Shown here in pieces: positions 43,134 to 52,241 of a stretch of 64,000 nt of DNA (the first letter of the stretch is position 1; each line of letters begins with the position of its first letter). A model generated the notes under the pieces. The model had not been told where the DNA came from. It was given only the letters and a program-made list of their open reading frames with translations, and did no database searches. The stretch is from Methylobacterium sp. J-076 (GTDB taxonomy: Bacteria > Pseudomonadota > Alphaproteobacteria > Rhizobiales > Beijerinckiaceae): assembly GCF_022829405.1 (NCBI RefSeq), contig NZ_JAKSXW010000133.1, forward strand, positions 124,001 to 188,000, given 5' to 3'. Position numbers and translations under genes: made by a program.

Positions 43134-45191
43134 CTACTCCGCGGGGACCAGCGTGGGCTCGGTCTCCAGCGCCGTCCAGCGGTCGGCGCGCAGCGCCTTC
43201 ACGCAGGCCATGATGCCGAACACCGCGATCGCCACCACGAGGGCGATGAACAGGGCCGCCAGCACCGCATCGATCCGGTCGTTGAGGACGATCTGGCTCA
43301 TCTGGCCGGCGTTCTTGGCGGGCGCCAGCAGCTTGCCCTCGGCGGCGGCCGAGGCGTAGCGGTCGGCATGGGCGAGGAAGCCGATCTTCGGGTCGGCGGA
43401 GAAGATCTTCTGGTAGCCGGCCGTCAGGGTGCAGATGCACAGCCACGCCGTCGGGATGATCGTGACGAAGGCGTATCTCTCGCGCTTCATCTTGAAGATC
43501 ACCACGGTGCAGAGCGTCAGCGCCACCGCCGCGAGCATCTGGTTCGAGATGCCGAAGAGCGGCCACAGGGTGTTGATGCCGCCCAGCGGGTCGGTGACGC
43601 CCTGGTACAGGAAGTAGCCCCAGGCGCCGACCGAGATGGCCGTGGCGAGGATGCTCGGCACCCAGGCATCGGTGCGCTTAAAGCCCGGGGCCACGAGCCC
43701 CACGAGGTCCTGCACCATGAAGCGGCAGGCGCGGGTGCCCGCATCCACCGCGGTGAGGATGAACAGCGCCTCGAACAGGATGGCGAAGTGGTACCAGAAG
43801 GCCATCATCGCCTTGCCGCCGATGGCGGAGGAGATGATGTGCGCCATGCCCACCGCCAGGGTCGGCGCGCCGCCGGCCCGGGAGATGATGGTGTGCTCGC
43901 CGACATCGGCGGCGGTCTGGGTGATGACCTCGGGGGTCGTGGCGAAGCCGAGCTTCGTGACCGCGGCGGCGGCCGTCTCCGGCGTGGTGCCCACCAGGGC
44001 GGCCGGGGAGTTCATGGTGAAGTACACGCCGGGGTCGATCACGCAGGCCGAGACCAGGGCCATGATCGCCACGAAGGATTCCATCAGCATCGCGCCGTAG
44101 CCCACGAAGCGGGCGTCGCGCTCGTTGGCGATGAGCTTCGGCGTGGTGCCCGACGAGATGAGGGCGTGGAAGCCGGAGACCGAGCCGCAGGCGATGGTGA
44201 TGAACAGGAACGGGAACAGGCTGCCCGCCCAGACCGGGCCGGTGCCGTCCACGAACTTGGTGATCGCCGGCATCTGGAGGTGCGGCGCCACGAAGGCGAT
44301 GCCGAGGGCGAGGCCGGCGATGGTGCCGATCTTGAGGAAGGTCGAGAGGTAGTCGCGCGGGGCCAGCAGCAGCCACACCGGCAGCACCGAGGCGACGAAG
44401 CCGTAGCCGATCAGCATCCAGCACAGCTGCGTGCCGGTGAAGGTGAAGGCCGGGGCCCAGACCGGGCTGTCCGCCACCTGCCCGCCGCCGAAGATCGCCG
44501 CCATGAGCAGCACGAAGCCGACGACCGAGACCTCGCCGATCTTACCGGGGCGGATGTAGCGAGTGTACACGCCCATGAGGATGGCGATCGGGATCGTCGA
44601 CATCACCGTGAAGGTGCCCCAAGGGCTCTCGGCGAGCGCCTTGACCACGATCAGCGCCAGCACCGCCAGCAGGATGACCATGATGAGGAAGGTGCCGAAC
44701 AGGGCGATGACGCCCGGCACCGCGCCGAGCTCGGCCCGGATCAGCTCGCCGAGGGACCGGCCGTCCCGGCGCATGGAGACGAACAGGACCATGAAGTCCT
44801 GCACCGCCCCCGCCAGCACCACGCCGGCCAGGATCCACAGCATGCCAGGCAGATAGCCCATCTGCGCGGCGAGCACCGGGCCCACCAGCGGGCCTGCGCC
44901 CGCGATGGCCGCGAAGTGGTGGCCGAACAGCACGCTCTTGTTCGTGGGGACGTAGTCGAGCCCGTCGTTGTGGCGCAGGGCCGGGGTGGCGCGCCGGGCA
45001 TCGAGCTGCATCACCTTCTCGGCGATGAACTTCGAATAGTAGCGGTAGGCGATCAGGTAGACGCAGACCGCGGCGACCACGATCCAGAGGGCGTTCACGG
45101 CCTCGCCGCGCTCGACCGCGACGATGGACAGGGCGGCGGCGCCGAGCGCCCCGACGAGGGCCCAGGGCCCGTGCTTCTGCAATGCGGTCAT
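43134..45191 (-). CDS. cstA: carbon starvation protein CstA (pyruvate/peptide transporter)
   Basis: This is a membrane transporter of 685 residues with about 16-18 hydrophobic segments, characterised in E. coli as a peptide and pyruvate importer. The N-terminal LRHNDGLDYVPTNKSVLFGHHFAAIAGAGPLVGP region (VPTNKSVLFGHHFAAIAGAG) is the family signature. ATG 45191 has GGGGAGG upstream; a longer open frame extends into the intergenic repeat region and is rejected. It is followed directly by ybdD. Confidence 0.95.
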   Translation of the reverse strand: MTALQKHGPWALVGALGAAALSIVAVERGEAVNALWIVVAAVCVYLIAYRYYSKFIAEKVMQLDARRATPALRHNDGLDYVPTNKSVLFGHHFAAIAGAGPLVGPVLAAQMGYLPGMLWILAGVVLAGAVQDFMVLFVSMRRDGRSLGELIRAELGAVPGVIALFGTFLIMVILLAVLALIVVKALAESPWGTFTVMSTIPIAILMGVYTRYIRPGKIGEVSVVGFVLLMAAIFGGGQVADSPVWAPAFTFTGTQLCWMLIGYGFVASVLPVWLLLAPRDYLSTFLKIGTIAGLALGIAFVAPHLQMPAITKFVDGTGPVWAGSLFPFLFITIACGSVSGFHALISSGTTPKLIANERDARFVGYGAMLMESFVAIMALVSACVIDPGVYFTMNSPAALVGTTPETAAAAVTKLGFATTPEVITQTAADVGEHTIISRAGGAPTLAVGMAHIISSAIGGKAMMAFWYHFAILFEALFILTAVDAGTRACRFMVQDLVGLVAPGFKRTDAWVPSILATAISVGAWGYFLYQGVTDPLGGINTLWPLFGISNQMLAAVALTLCTVVIFKMKRERYAFVTIIPTAWLCICTLTAGYQKIFSADPKIGFLAHADRYASAAAEGKLLAPAKNAGQMSQIVLNDRIDAVLAALFIALVVAIAVFGIMACVKALRADRWTALETEPTLVPAE

Positions 45192-45837
45192 GGCGTGGCC
45201 TCCCCTGGCCCGCGGCGCGGTCCGGCCCTGACAGGGCCTGTGCTCTGATCCGCGTTCTGCCGGAAAATCCGCGCCCTGCAAAGATTGTCGCCCGGGGGGC
45301 ATCGGACAAAGCACGGGGCGTTGTCGCCCGGCTTCTTCGGCGCCGGGGCAAACAACCGGTTGAAGCCCTCTGCCCCAGGTGTTCGTCAAGCGAGTGAGGC
45401 CGGACGCTCAGTGTCGTCCCGCCCGCCCCCTCGTCCTGAAGGTCCCGTGTGTGCGGATCTCGAAGGAGGGCAGCTTCGCATCCCGAAGTCCGATCGGGAA
45501 GTCCGTCCCCCATCCGTCTTGGCGCGCACAGCGACGCCATCCAGGGCGGCGGGACACTTCAAGACGGAGCCTGCCCCCGGATGGCGCCGCTATGCTCGCA
45601 AGGACGCGGTCGGACCACGACGGGCGGTCCATTCCGCCGGGCCTTTTTCCCCCTCGACGCTCGGGATGCGGAGGGGGCACCCGGCGACGGGGGCGCGCAA
45701 TTTCTCCCCCCCGGCGCCCTCCCCTCCCGTGTCGCTCCCCGCACCTTGCGCTATAGGTCGGGCGCCCGCCGCGGACCGGCGGCGAAAAATCGCGGGCCGC
45801 TTCGCGCAGGCCCCCGGCGTTCGGGTGGAGACGGATG
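45192..45837. other. 646-bp intergenic spacer between cstA and the dehydrogenase gene
   Basis: The two flanking genes diverge, so both promoters must lie here. Apart from a family A repeat (45515-45606) I see no clear feature. Several open frames across it are Arg/Pro/Ser-rich and give no recognisable protein; they probably read repeat DNA. Confidence 0.6.
45515..45606. repeat. family A palindromic repeat
   Basis: CGTCTTGGCGCGCACAGCGA on the left and GATGGCGCCGCTATGCTCGC followed by AAGGACG on the right. It is divergent from the reference copy but has the same CCATCCAGGG segment. Confidence 0.6.
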
Positions 45838-46704
45838 ATGGCCAAGGTCGCTTTTCTGGGACTCGGCGTGATGGGGGGCCCGATGGCCGGGCATCTCGCG
45901 AAGAAGGGCCACGACGTCACGGTCTACAACCGCACGGGCGCCAAGGCGGAGGCCTGGGTGAAGGCCCATGGCGGCGCCCACGCCTCGACCCCGCGCGAGG
46001 CGGTGCGCGGGGCGACGATCGTCTTCGCCTGCGTCGGCAACGACGACGACCTGCGCAGCGTGGTCCTCGGCGATGACGGCGCCCTCGCCGGCATGGAGTC
46101 CGGCGCGGTCTTCGTGGACCACACCACCGCCTCGGCCGAGGTCGCCCGGGAACTCGCCGCGGCGGCGGCGGAGAAGGGCTTCGGCTTCATCGACGCCCCC
46201 GTCTCCGGCGGGCAGGCGGGCGCCGAGAACGGCGTGCTGACGGTGATGTGCGGCGGCGAGGCCGGCACCTACGCGAAGGTCGAGGAGGCCATCAAGGCCT
46301 ACGCCCGGGCCTGCCGGCTGATGGGCCCCGTCGGATCGGGCCAGCTCACCAAGATGGTCAACCAGATCTGCATCGCCGGGCTGGTGCAGGGCCTGTCGGA
46401 GGGCGTCCACTTCGCCAAGCGCGCGGGCCTCGACGTCGAGGCGGTGCTGGAGGTGATCTCGAAGGGCGCCGCCGGCTCCTGGCAGATGGAGAACCGCGGC
46501 AAGACCATGAACGAGGGCAAGTTCGATTTCGGCTTCGCGGTCGATTGGATGCGCAAGGACCTCGGCATCCTCCTCGACGAGGCCCGGCGCAACGGGGCGA
46601 AGCTCCCCGTCTCGGCCCTGGTCGATCAGTTCTATGCCGAGGTGCAGGCCATGGGCGGCCGCCGCTGGGACACGTCGAGCCTCGTCGCCCGCCTGGAACG
46701 CTGA
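45838..46704 (+). CDS. NAD(P)-dependent beta-hydroxyacid dehydrogenase (3-hydroxyisobutyrate dehydrogenase/GlxR family)
   Basis: This 288-residue dehydrogenase has the N-terminal Rossmann motif FLGLGVMGGPMAGHL, the family substrate signature DAPVSGGQAGAENG and the catalytic Lys in GSGQLTKMVNQI. The family reduces succinate or tartronate semialdehydes or oxidises 3-hydroxyisobutyrate, and the sequence does not decide which. ATG 45838 is preferred over the adjacent ATG 45835 by its GGAG spacing. It has no operon partner. Confidence 0.9.
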   Translation: MAKVAFLGLGVMGGPMAGHLAKKGHDVTVYNRTGAKAEAWVKAHGGAHASTPREAVRGATIVFACVGNDDDLRSVVLGDDGALAGMESGAVFVDHTTASAEVARELAAAAAEKGFGFIDAPVSGGQAGAENGVLTVMCGGEAGTYAKVEEAIKAYARACRLMGPVGSGQLTKMVNQICIAGLVQGLSEGVHFAKRAGLDVEAVLEVISKGAAGSWQMENRGKTMNEGKFDFGFAVDWMRKDLGILLDEARRNGAKLPVSALVDQFYAEVQAMGGRRWDTSSLVARLER

Positions 46705-46723
46705 CGGGCGTCCCGGCCCGGGC

Positions 46724-47212
46724 TCAGCTGTCGCTGCCGAGCCCGAGGCCGCGGATGATGTCGCCGATCGGGTCGATCTTGCCCGCCTGGGGCTTCGGGG
46801 CCGGAACGGCCTCGGCCGCGGGCGGGGCCGTGTGGTCGAGGGCGGCCTGACGGACGGGGGCCGGCCGCTGCGCGAGCTTGCGGCGGTGGGTACCCGCCTT
46901 CCGGCTAGGCTCGGGGGCGGCCTCCGCCGTCCGTGCGGGGGCCGGTGCCTCGGCGCGGGCCGACGTCCAGGCCACGGGCACGGACTCGGGCATGGTCTCC
47001 GCCCGCGCCGCGACGGCCAGGCGGGCCTCCGGGCCGAGCGTCGACATGGCCGGCGGGTTGATCCAGCTCACGGCCTTGGGGGCCACCGCCGCGACGGGAC
47101 GCGAAGGGTATGTCGTGCGCTCGTAGTTGCCCGGATGCAGGACATGCGCTGCGGCGATGAGGCCGAAAGCTGCAATCGCTGCCGTGGCGATGGTGGACTT
47201 GAAGTGTTCCAT
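46724..47212 (-). CDS. hypothetical secreted or membrane-anchored Ala/Pro-rich protein
   Basis: I do not recognise this protein. The predicted 162 residues start MEHFKSTIATAAIAAFGLIA with a hydrophobic segment (signal peptide or N-anchor), followed by low-complexity Ala/Pro/Arg/Glu sequence and a conserved-looking C-terminal DPIGDIIRGLGLGSDS. The start could be nine residues upstream (47239). It lies downstream of cdh on the same strand. Such proteins are often lineage-specific. Confidence 0.6.
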   Translation of the reverse strand: MEHFKSTIATAAIAAFGLIAAAHVLHPGNYERTTYPSRPVAAVAPKAVSWINPPAMSTLGPEARLAVAARAETMPESVPVAWTSARAEAPAPARTAEAAPEPSRKAGTHRRKLAQRPAPVRQAALDHTAPPAAEAVPAPKPQAGKIDPIGDIIRGLGLGSDS

Positions 47213-47278
47213 GGCAGCAGAACGTGCCGCCAAGCTCACGGTTCCGCTTCGCTTGCATCGTGGCGGCGGATGTGCTGG

Positions 47279-48067
47279 CTAACCCGAGGCCCGCGGGGGC
47301 CGGGGGCCGGCGATGGCACAGCCGTGGTCCATGACGTCTTCGGCGCTGGCGCCGGGGGCGCGGTAGGCCAACAGGATGTATCCGGGCTCCGGGTCGTCTG
47401 GCCGTGTCGCCACGGCGGCGAAGCTGGTGCGGCTGAGGTCCCGGCGGCCGGGCAGTGCCGTGAGGGCCGCGAAGGGGTTGAAGGCGTCCGCCTCGGTGGC
47501 GCGCACCCGCATCGCCTGGAACCTGTCCCCCGCCAGGGGCACCGGGAACGGCGCCCATTGCCGCCGCACCTGCCTTCCATGCCGGTCCAGGGCCTCGACC
47601 ACCCTGGGCCGCAGGCAATCGAGGTGGATGTGCAGCTGGTCCTGGCTGCGGCCGCGGGCGGAGTTCACCGCCAGGGCGACCTCGCCCTCCGGCACCCGGT
47701 CCTGCAGGGCATCCGACACGAAATGCCGGGCCGCCAGCGCCGCCCGCCAATAGGCCGTGCCGCGGGGGCCGCGCAGGGGCGAGGATTCGAGGCCGGAGAC
47801 CGTCTCGGTGGGCATGACGACGATGTGCGTCGGCTCGCCGGGGGCGCGCATCACCGCCGTCCCCGGACGCGCGCCCTCGCCGAGATCGACGGCGAGGCAG
47901 GGGAAGGTGCGGTCGGCGACCCTCTTCGCCAGGACACAGGTCTTCAGCGCGACCCAGAGGACGTCGCGGGTCGGATCCGGCCCCGCCGCCGCGGGAAAGG
48001 CCAGGACGAGGCCGATCAGTCCCGCGGAGAGCGCAGCCCTGCGCGAGGTCCGCGGCTCAGTGCTCAT
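47279..48067 (-). CDS. cdh: CDP-diacylglycerol pyrophosphatase
   Basis: Cdh hydrolyses CDP-diacylglycerol to CMP and phosphatidate. It is a HIT-like protein of 262 residues. The segment NSARGRSQDQLHIHLDCLRP contains the H-x-H catalytic pattern also seen in E. coli Cdh. The N-terminus has a signal-type sequence with RR before a hydrophobic stretch (TSRRAALSAGLIGLVLAF), possibly Tat. Its ATG lies 8 bp before the ureE stop codon, an 11-bp overlap with an unrelated gene. Confidence 0.88.
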   Translation of the reverse strand: MSTEPRTSRRAALSAGLIGLVLAFPAAAGPDPTRDVLWVALKTCVLAKRVADRTFPCLAVDLGEGARPGTAVMRAPGEPTHIVVMPTETVSGLESSPLRGPRGTAYWRAALAARHFVSDALQDRVPEGEVALAVNSARGRSQDQLHIHLDCLRPRVVEALDRHGRQVRRQWAPFPVPLAGDRFQAMRVRATEADAFNPFAALTALPGRRDLSRTSFAAVATRPDDPEPGYILLAYRAPGASAEDVMDHGCAIAGPRPPRASG

Positions 48068-48689
48068 GCCCGTGGTGGGAATGGCCGTGGCTGTGTCCGT
48101 GCGCGTGGTCATGGTGATCGTGATCGTGGCCGTGCTCGTGGGAATGGCCGTGCTCGTGCGCATGATGGTCGTGCGCATGATGGTCGTGCGCGGGCTCGTG
48201 CCCGTGCTCGTGTCCGGGGCCATGATCGTGGTCATGGTGGTCGTGGCCGCAGGTGGAGTGGTCGTGGGCGGCCTTCTCGGGGCGGAAGGCGCGGGCGACC
48301 GGGGTGGCGAGGCAGCCCTGGCCGCGCACCAGCTCGGCATTGGCGGGGGAGGCGGGGATGTGGAGCACGTCGGCGCCGATCTCGGCCTCGACATGGTTGC
48401 CGCCGAGCTGCCACGCGAGGCGCATCAGCCGGGCGGGGTTCTCGGCCCGCACCTCCAGGAGATCCTCGGCGCTCGCCTTCACGGCGATGAGCCGGCCGTC
48501 CTCCAGGCGCAGGGCGTCGCCGTCCTCCAGCGTGCCGGCCTTCGGCAGGGCCACCGCGAAGGCGAGGCCGCCCAGGGCCGTGAGGGATTCCGGCGGCGAG
48601 GCCCGGCCGCCGTGGTCGAGTTCGACCGTATCGGCGACGCGGTCGGCGCGCACGGCCGGGCGGCGGACGATGGTGGTGGCTTTCAGCAT
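48057..48689 (-). CDS. ureE: urease accessory protein UreE with a very His-rich C-terminus
   Basis: UreE is a nickel metallochaperone that delivers Ni to urease. The 210-residue protein has the UreE N-domain and Ni-binding core (MRLAWQLGGNHVEAEIG, near residue 105), then a C-terminal tail of about 70 residues with more than 30 His, alternating with Asp, Gly, Glu and Ala. No urease structural or other accessory gene (ureABC, ureDFG) is in the window, so this is an isolated copy. The start at 48689 (MLKATTIVRR) is preferred; the upstream frame extension has no support. Confidence 0.9.
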   Translation of the reverse strand: MLKATTIVRRPAVRADRVADTVELDHGGRASPPESLTALGGLAFAVALPKAGTLEDGDALRLEDGRLIAVKASAEDLLEVRAENPARLMRLAWQLGGNHVEAEIGADVLHIPASPANAELVRGQGCLATPVARAFRPEKAAHDHSTCGHDHHDHDHGPGHEHGHEPAHDHHAHDHHAHEHGHSHEHGHDHDHHDHAHGHSHGHSHHGHEH

Positions 48690-48884
48690 GGACGCCTCGG
48701 ATTCCGGGGGCGGCACGCGCCGTGTCGCCTCAGGGGGGTGGCATAGGGCCGGAGGATGACGGGACGCAACTGCCTCACGCCGCGCCGGAACCTTAGCCAT
48801 TCAGGCGGCGTTGCTCTCCTGCTAAGCTCGATCCGCACCCAAAACGGCATAAGCCACACGGATGCACAAGGGAGTTGTAGAGAG

Positions 48885-49154
48885 ATGAAGAAGACCATCG
48901 CGGCAGCCCTCGCCGGCCTCGCGGCGCTGTCGCTCGGCGCCTGCAACACCCCCGAGGACCGGGCCCTCGGCGGCGCCGGCCTCGGCGCCCTGGCGGGTGC
49001 GGCCATCGGCGGTGCCGCCACCGGCCGGGCCGGCGGCGCCCTCGCGGGTGCGGCCATCGGCGGTGCCGGCGGTGCCATCGTCGGCGCCTCGACCGCGCCG
49101 CGCTGCCCCTACGGCACCTACCGCGACCCCTACGGCAACGTGTACTGCCGCTAA
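48885..49154 (+). CDS. small glycine-zipper lipoprotein
   Basis: This 89-residue lipoprotein has the signal MKKTIAAALAGLAALSLGAC with the lipobox Cys at residue 20. It is followed by Gly/Ala zipper repeats (LGALAGAAIGGAATGRAGGA) that favour membrane insertion, and ends in a short CPYGTYRDPYGNVYC segment. It resembles OsmB/YMGG-like osmotic stress lipoproteins, but the specific role is unknown. It is divergent from ureE across a 195-bp gap. Confidence 0.85.
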   Translation: MKKTIAAALAGLAALSLGACNTPEDRALGGAGLGALAGAAIGGAATGRAGGALAGAAIGGAGGAIVGASTAPRCPYGTYRDPYGNVYCR

Positions 49155-49257
49155 GATCCGGCGGGCCGGGAGGCGATCCCGGCCCTTCCACCCCGGCCGC
49201 AGCCGGTCTATCCGGTGGCGGCCGGAGCGTCCCGGCGGATGACCGCACAGCCGCCCG

Positions 49258-50013
49258 ATGAATCAGGATATCCGGACGCACTCGCCCCGCGCCTCCGGGA
49301 TCTGGGGCAAGCTCGGCGGCGCCGGCATCGGGCTCGCGGTCGGCGGCCCCCTCGGCGCCCTGATCGGCGGCGTGGCCGGCCACTTCCTGGTGGATCGCAA
49401 GGGCGCCCCGTTCGGCCCCACCCCCCGCGACGTGATCTTCACCACCGGCCTCGTCGCACTCGCGGCGAAGATGGCCAAGTCCGACGGCGTGGTGCTGCCC
49501 TCGGAGGTCGAGGCCTTCGCCCGGGTGGTGCATGTCGAGCCCGCGGCGCAGGCGGGCGTGACCCGCCTGTTCGACCTCGCCAAGCGCACCACCGACGGCT
49601 ACGAGGCCTACGCCCACCAGCTCGCCACCACCTTCGGCGACGAGCCGGCGCTCCTGGAGGACGTGCTCGACGGCCTGTTCCAGATCGCCGGGGCCGATGG
49701 GGCGATCCACGAGGCGGAGGAGCGCTACCTGCGCGCGGTCTCAGCGATCTTCGGCTTCGACGAGGCGGCGTTCCGGCGCATCGCGGCCCGGCACGTCCGG
49801 TTGAAGGACGACCCGTACGAAGTGCTCGGCCTCGACCGCACGGCCGACGACGCGGCGGTGAAGGCCCGCCACCGCGGCCTCGCTTTGGAACACCATCCCG
49901 ACCGGGCGCTCGCCCGCGGCCTGCCCCCCGAGGCGGTGGCCATCGCGAGCAAGCGCCTCGCGGCGATCAACGCCGCCTACGACCTCATCGCGGCGGAGCG
50001 GGGGTTGCGGTGA
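49258..50013 (+). CDS. djlA: DjlA-like membrane-anchored J-domain co-chaperone with TerB domain
   Basis: This 251-residue protein has three parts. A glycine-rich hydrophobic segment (about residues 17-47) could anchor it in the membrane. A TerB-like helical domain with two acidic metal-type motifs (AAKMAKSDGVVLPSEVEAFA; QIAGADGAIHEAEERYL) follows. A C-terminal J domain with the HPD tripeptide (EHHPDR) can stimulate DnaK. The order matches E. coli DjlA. It precedes the amidase gene by 153 bp. Confidence 0.9.
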   Translation: MNQDIRTHSPRASGIWGKLGGAGIGLAVGGPLGALIGGVAGHFLVDRKGAPFGPTPRDVIFTTGLVALAAKMAKSDGVVLPSEVEAFARVVHVEPAAQAGVTRLFDLAKRTTDGYEAYAHQLATTFGDEPALLEDVLDGLFQIAGADGAIHEAEERYLRAVSAIFGFDEAAFRRIAARHVRLKDDPYEVLGLDRTADDAAVKARHRGLALEHHPDRALARGLPPEAVAIASKRLAAINAAYDLIAAERGLR

Positions 50014-50166
50014 GGCGCCGCCGGCCCCGGATGCGGCCGGCCGGGCTTTCGCCGGTTCGGCCGTAGGGCACCCGCGCGGCGCGCGCATCCCGTGGGGCGA
50101 GGCGCGCCGGCCGGTCCCGGCGGGGGGCGAACATGATATGGGGCATCGCCCCCTCGAGACGCGCCG

Positions 50167-50943
50167 ATGCCCCTCACCCCCGACACCCCCCTCGCCCGCA
50201 AGGTGGCCCCCTCCCCGAACCAGGGGGAGCGGCGGGGCCTGCGGCCGGACATGCTGATCCTCCACTACACCGGGATGGAGAGCGGGGCGGCGGCGCTGGC
50301 GCGGCTGCGCGATCCCCTGAGCGAGGTCTCGGCCCATTACGTCGTGTTCGAGGATGGCGGCACCCTCCAGCTCGTGCCGGAGAGCGCGCGGGCCTGGCAC
50401 GCGGGGGCCGGGGCCTGGAAGGGGGCCACCGACATCAACTCGCGCTCCATCGGCATCGAGATCGTCCATCCCGGCCATGCGGGGGGCCTGCCGCCCTATC
50501 CCGAGGCGCAGGTCGCGGCGGTGACCGCCCTCGGGCGGGACATCGCCGGGCGCTGGGGCATCCCGCCGGAGCGGGTGCTCGCCCATTCGGACATCGCGCC
50601 CGAGCGCAAGGAGGACCCCGGCGAGACGTTTCCCTGGCTGCGGCTGGCGGCGGCGGGCCTCGGCCATTGCGTGCCGCCCGCCCCCCTGCGCGACGGACGC
50701 TTCTTCGCCCAGGGCGATTCCGGCCCGCCGGTGGAGGCGCTCCAGGCGATGTTCGCCCTCTACGGCTACGCCGTGCCGGTGACCGGGACCTTCGACCCCC
50801 GCACGGCGGCGGTGGTCACCGCCTTCCAGCGCCATTTCCGGCAGGCGCGGGTCGATGGGGTCGCCGACAGCTCCACCATCACCACCCTGCGCGACCTGCT
50901 GGCCGCCCTGCCTCCGGCGACGGACCCCTCGTCGCGGGGGTAG
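50167..50943 (+). CDS. N-acetylmuramoyl-L-alanine amidase, AmpD/AmiD type
   Basis: This is a zinc amidase that removes peptides from muramic acid (peptidoglycan turnover), 258 residues. Zinc-ligand segments are ILHYTGM (His near residue 34), the central SAHYVVFEDG and LAHSDIAPERKEDPGETFPW (His and Asp). A C-terminal peptidoglycan-binding helical repeat (ALQAMFALYGYAVPVTGTFD to AVVTAFQRHF) follows. There is no signal peptide, so it is either cytoplasmic like AmpD or exported by other means; AmiD lipoprotein is less likely. Confidence 0.92.
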   Translation: MPLTPDTPLARKVAPSPNQGERRGLRPDMLILHYTGMESGAAALARLRDPLSEVSAHYVVFEDGGTLQLVPESARAWHAGAGAWKGATDINSRSIGIEIVHPGHAGGLPPYPEAQVAAVTALGRDIAGRWGIPPERVLAHSDIAPERKEDPGETFPWLRLAAAGLGHCVPPAPLRDGRFFAQGDSGPPVEALQAMFALYGYAVPVTGTFDPRTAAVVTAFQRHFRQARVDGVADSSTITTLRDLLAALPPATDPSSRG

Positions 50944-51017
50944 CCGAGCGGCCCAGGGCCGGCGCGACCCGCGCATCCCCGGATCGTCCCGGTGCGGTCA
51001 CGGCGCCGGCAAAGCCC

Positions 51018-52055
51018 CTAGGCCCGGTGCGCCCGGGCCTCCCGCTCGGGCCGGGCCGGCGTCTGCGGGAGCGCGGCGGCCGCCTCGCCGCGGGTGCGCC
51101 ACAGGCTGTAGGCGACGCCCCCCGCGAGCAGGACGAGGGTGACGATCAGCGAGACCCACGGTGGCACGTCGAGCAGCCCGAACGTGTCCGCCAGCACGAT
51201 CTTCGTGCCGATGAAGATCAGGATGAAGGCGAGCGCCGTCTTCAGGTAGGCGAACCGGTCCACCATCGCGGCGAGGGCGAAGTACAGGGCGCGCAAACCG
51301 AGGATCGCGAAGATGTTCGAGGTGTAGACCACGAACGTGTCCGTGGTGATCGCGAAGATCGCCGGCACGCTGTCTACGGCGAAGATCACGTCGGCGCCGT
51401 TCACCAGCACCAGGGCGAGCGCCAGGGGCGTGAACCAAAGGGCCTTGCGGCCGGTCTTGGGATCGGCCTTGCGGACCGCGAACTTCTGCCCGTGCAGCTC
51501 CGGTGTGACGCGGAAGGTGCGCTTGAACCACCGCACCGTGGCGCTGTTGCCGAAGTCGCCCGCTTCCTCCTCTCCGGAGAACAGGATCTTCAGGCCCGCA
51601 TAGATCAGGAAGGCCGCGAACACCGAGAGGATCCAGTGCACCTGATGCACCAGGGCCGCGCCGAGGCCGATCATCAGGCCACGCAGCAGCACCGCCGCCA
51701 GGATGCCCCAGAGCAGCACCCTGTGCTGGGCGGTGCGGGGCACCCCGAGCCCGGTCAGGATCATGGCGATGACGAAGACGTTGTCCATGGACAGCGACTT
51801 CTCCACCACGAGGCCGGTGACGTATTCCTCGGCCGAGGACCAGCCGAGCTGCCACCACACGAAGCCGCCGAAGGCGATGCCCAGGGTGAAGTAGAAGGCG
51901 GTGAGAGCGAGGCTCTCGCGCACGCCGATCTCGTGGTCCTTGTCCCGGTGCAGGAGCCCGAGATCGAAGGCGAGCAGAGCGGCGATGAGGACGTGGAAGC
52001 CGAGCCACATCCACAGCGGCTTGCCGAGCCATTCGACATACAGAAAATCGACCAT
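51018..52055 (-). CDS. TerC-family integral membrane protein
   Basis: This 345-residue membrane protein of the TerC family has about nine hydrophobic segments. It carries the family motif EKSLSMDNVFVIAMIL near residue 77 and VNGADVIFAVDSVPAIFAIT in the second half, each with acidic residues inside the membrane, as expected for a metal-ion (Mn) exporter. ATG 52055 gives the native MVDFLYVEWLGKPLW start. An open frame further upstream overlaps the divergent flavoprotein gene and is rejected. I looked for a yybP-ykoY manganese riboswitch in the leader and did not see its core motifs. Confidence 0.9.
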   Translation of the reverse strand: MVDFLYVEWLGKPLWMWLGFHVLIAALLAFDLGLLHRDKDHEIGVRESLALTAFYFTLGIAFGGFVWWQLGWSSAEEYVTGLVVEKSLSMDNVFVIAMILTGLGVPRTAQHRVLLWGILAAVLLRGLMIGLGAALVHQVHWILSVFAAFLIYAGLKILFSGEEEAGDFGNSATVRWFKRTFRVTPELHGQKFAVRKADPKTGRKALWFTPLALALVLVNGADVIFAVDSVPAIFAITTDTFVVYTSNIFAILGLRALYFALAAMVDRFAYLKTALAFILIFIGTKIVLADTFGLLDVPPWVSLIVTLVLLAGGVAYSLWRTRGEAAAALPQTPARPEREARAHRA

Positions 52056-52241
52056 AGGCGGGACCTGATGTTCCTTCCGGGAGGAAAGCATCGACTCCGA
52101 CATCACGAACGCTTCAAGGAGCGTCCGCCAGAGGGGCCCGCAGTCGATGGCGGCGACGTAAGACCCCGAAGCGGGCGAATCAAGGGCGAGGCGCCGGCCC
52201 CTCGGCTTGACATGCCCCCCGGCGGCGGGCCTCTCGGCGCC

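Noticed and set aside
45192-45837. Short open frames in the cstA-dehydrogenase gap
   Set aside because: Arg/Pro/Ser-rich translations with no ribosome site or homology; they read repeat DNA.
48090-48260. Apparent simple-sequence DNA repeat (GTGCTCATG/GTGGTCATG)
   Set aside because: It is explained by His codons in the ureE metal-binding tail; the repeat follows the protein, not an independent element.
50944-51017. Possible tRNA or small RNA between the amidase and terC
   Set aside because: No CCA end, T-loop or D-loop motif; only a short GC-rich gap between convergent genes.
52056-52241. yybP-ykoY manganese riboswitch in the terC leader
   Set aside because: Such riboswitches often precede terC, but I could not find the conserved internal-loop cores here; a covariance search (Rfam model) would be decisive.
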